Part shown: positions 5,872-6,752 of the stretch, piece after piece | Layout of the letters: the number at the start of each line of letters is the position of its first letter | Numbering within the stretch: the first letter of the stretch is position 1 | NCBI GenBank assembly: GCA_012511095.1 | Contig: JAAZGT010000085.1 | Span: 1 to 6,752, forward strand | Length of the DNA stretch: 6,752 nt | Direction: 5' to 3' | Source: Alcaligenaceae bacterium | GTDB lineage: Bacteria > Pseudomonadota > Gammaproteobacteria > Burkholderiales > Burkholderiaceae_B | The notes under the pieces: model-generated | Told to the model about the DNA's origin: nothing | Seen by the model: only the letters and a program-made list of their open reading frames with translations | Databases searched by the model: none | Made by a program: the position numbers and the translations under genes

Positions 5872-5940
5872 AAAACTAAATTTTCTTTTAAAATCAAAGA
5901 GAAACCGAGCTCTTAATAAATCTGTAATATATGCAGATGT

Positions 5941-6684
5941 TTACTGCATAAACATGCCGCCATTAACGTGTAATGTCGTGCCGGTAATATAAGATGCTTG
6001 TGGACTAGCTAAGAATACCACTGCATTAGCGATATCTTCGGGCTGACCAAAGCGCGATAATGGGATACGCGACAATAATGCATCAGTCGCATCTTCGCTT
6101 AATGAGCGAGTCATATCCGTATCAATAAAGCCTGGAGCCACGCAGTTAACGGTAATATTACGACTACCTAACTCGCTGGCTAAGCTACGGCTCATACCAG
6201 CCACTGCTGCTTTAGCAGCGGCGTAGTTAGCTTGACCTGGGTTACCCACAGAAGCAATAACAGAAGTGATGTTGATAATACGACCTTCGCGAGCCTTCAT
6301 CATTGGGCGCATAACACCACGACATAAACGGAACACAGAGTTAAGGTTGGTTTGAATAACATCTAGCCACTCCTCGTCTTTCATGCGCATAGCTAAGCCG
6401 TCACGCGTAATACCTGCATTATTAACTAGGATATGAGGGCCACCCTCTTTGGCTAGCTCGGCTAATAACTCATCACATGCTGCTTCGTCGGTAACATTTA
6501 ATACCACACCACGACCACCAAAGGCGCTAAGCTCGTTAGTAATACCCTCGGCACCCTGCTCTGTTGTTGCAGTGCCCACAACAGTTGCACCTTGCTCTGC
6601 AAGCGCAAGAGCGACTGCTTTACCAATACCTCTAGAGGCACCAGTAACTAAGGCGATTTTATCTGTTAAAACTTTTTCTGACAT
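5941..6684 (-). CDS. fabG: 3-oxoacyl-[acyl-carrier-protein] reductase (FabG)
   Basis: The 247-residue product is a classical short-chain dehydrogenase/reductase that reduces 3-oxoacyl-ACP to 3-hydroxyacyl-ACP with NADPH in the cytoplasm. The Rossmann cofactor motif TGASRGIG is at 14-21 and NNAG at 88-91. The catalytic tetrad is complete: Asn113, Ser141 in NITSV, and Tyr154 and Lys158 in YAAAK. PGFIDTDMT (184-192) and the C-terminal YITGTTLHVNGGMFMQ (232-247) are typical of true FabG rather than a generic SDR. Length is normal. ATG 6684 is preceded by AGGA at 6695-6698 with 10 nt spacing. Position upstream of acpP and fabF confirms the fatty-acid role. A TATAAT box and a 16-bp palindrome lie directly upstream. 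The 342-bp gap before acpP is longer than expected for a simple operon. Confidence 0.98.
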   Translation of the reverse strand: MSEKVLTDKIALVTGASRGIGKAVALALAEQGATVVGTATTEQGAEGITNELSAFGGRGVVLNVTDEAACDELLAELAKEGGPHILVNNAGITRDGLAMRMKDEEWLDVIQTNLNSVFRLCRGVMRPMMKAREGRIINITSVIASVGNPGQANYAAAKAAVAGMSRSLASELGSRNITVNCVAPGFIDTDMTRSLSEDATDALLSRIPLSRFGQPEDIANAVVFLASPQASYITGTTLHVNGGMFMQ

Positions 6685-6703
6685 GAAATTCTTATCCTAA
6701 AAA

Positions 6704-6719
6704 TGGCTTATATAAGCCA
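6704..6719. promoter_or_regulatory. 16-bp perfect palindrome upstream of fabG, possible operator
   Basis: TGGCTTATATAAGCCA is identical on both strands and ends 19 bp before the fabG start codon. With the TATAAT box at 6723-6728, the expected transcription start (about 6716-6717) falls inside it, the usual place for a repressor site. As RNA it could fold only into a short 6-bp hairpin with a 4-nt loop. No known regulator is assigned. Confidence 0.55.
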
Positions 6720-6722
6720 ATA

Positions 6723-6752
6723 ATTATATGAGACTAGGCGTGGTTAGGTTGA
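6723..6752 (-). promoter_or_regulatory. Candidate fabG promoter
   Basis: A perfect TATAAT lies at 6723-6728 on the minus strand. The -35 position at 18-bp spacing is TCAACC (6747-6752), only 3 of 6 matches and cut close by the window edge. A perfect -10 next to a palindrome is suggestive. All three minus-strand frames entering from the right edge close by 6724, so an upstream gene (often fabD in this cluster) would end at or before this box. Confidence 0.45.

Larger units (their letters stand above)
5599..5940 (-). other. 342-bp non-coding leader between fabG and acpP, A/T-rich with multiple inverted repeats
   Basis: I see no gene here on either strand; the plus-strand frame entering from 5405 is the complement of acpP. 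In transcription order the stretch holds: a weak 5-bp hairpin just after fabG (arms 5934-5938 and 5920-5924); an A/T block with an 18-bp palindrome (5854-5871) framed by TCGGTTT/AAACCGA; a stem at 5793-5841; a stem at 5744-5783; a candidate promoter and inverted repeats at 5680-5719; a GGTCA-ATA-TGACC near-palindrome (5643-5655); and the small hairpin by the acpP ribosome site. The length exceeds what a simple fabG-acpP operon needs, and the content suggests a promoter/operator region or structured leader for acpP. I could not match it to a known RNA family. Confidence 0.7.

Noticed and set aside
5920..5938. ATCTG/CAGAT hairpin just after the fabG stop as a terminator
   Set aside because: The arms are only 5 bp, A/T-rich, with a 9-nt loop and no proper T-run.

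Overview
The window is a run of eight co-oriented genes, all on the minus strand, so it reads from right to left: fabG, acpP, fabF, a small membrane protein, rpoE, rseA, rseB and a mucD/degP-type protease that runs off the left edge. No mobile element, CRISPR array, tRNA or rRNA was seen. Apart from the truncation of mucD by the window edge, every gene looks intact.

This order (fatty-acid elongation genes directly followed by the sigma-E envelope-stress module) is typical of Burkholderiales, including Bordetella-like Alcaligenaceae. The base composition is clearly A/T-leaning, with many AAA, ATT and TTA codons. That would fit one of the low-GC Alcaligenaceae-type lineages better than Bordetella or Burkholderia. 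The taxonomic call is inferred from gene order and composition; no search was run.

Right part (3991-6752): fabG (3-oxoacyl-ACP reductase), acpP (acyl carrier protein) and fabF (3-oxoacyl-ACP synthase II) are the core of type II fatty-acid synthesis. A TATAAT box and a perfect 16-bp palindrome lie just upstream of fabG. A 342-bp A/T-rich non-coding stretch with several inverted repeats separates fabG from acpP. A terminator-like stem followed by a T-run sits between acpP and fabF. Together these suggest that acpP is transcribed and dosed as its own unit.

Middle (3573-3980): a 135-residue membrane protein of uncertain function, resembling YgfX/CptA-like proteins in length and layout, bridges the two modules. 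Its stop codon overlaps the ribosome binding site of rpoE.

Left part (1-3561): rpoE encodes the sigma-E/AlgU-type ECF sigma factor. RseA is its inner-membrane anti-sigma factor, RseB the periplasmic protector of RseA, and MucD a periplasmic Do-family serine protease/chaperone. rseA and rseB overlap by ATGA.

Nothing here is a clearly new system. The parts most worth following are the non-coding elements around acpP and fabG and the small membrane gene between fabF and rpoE.
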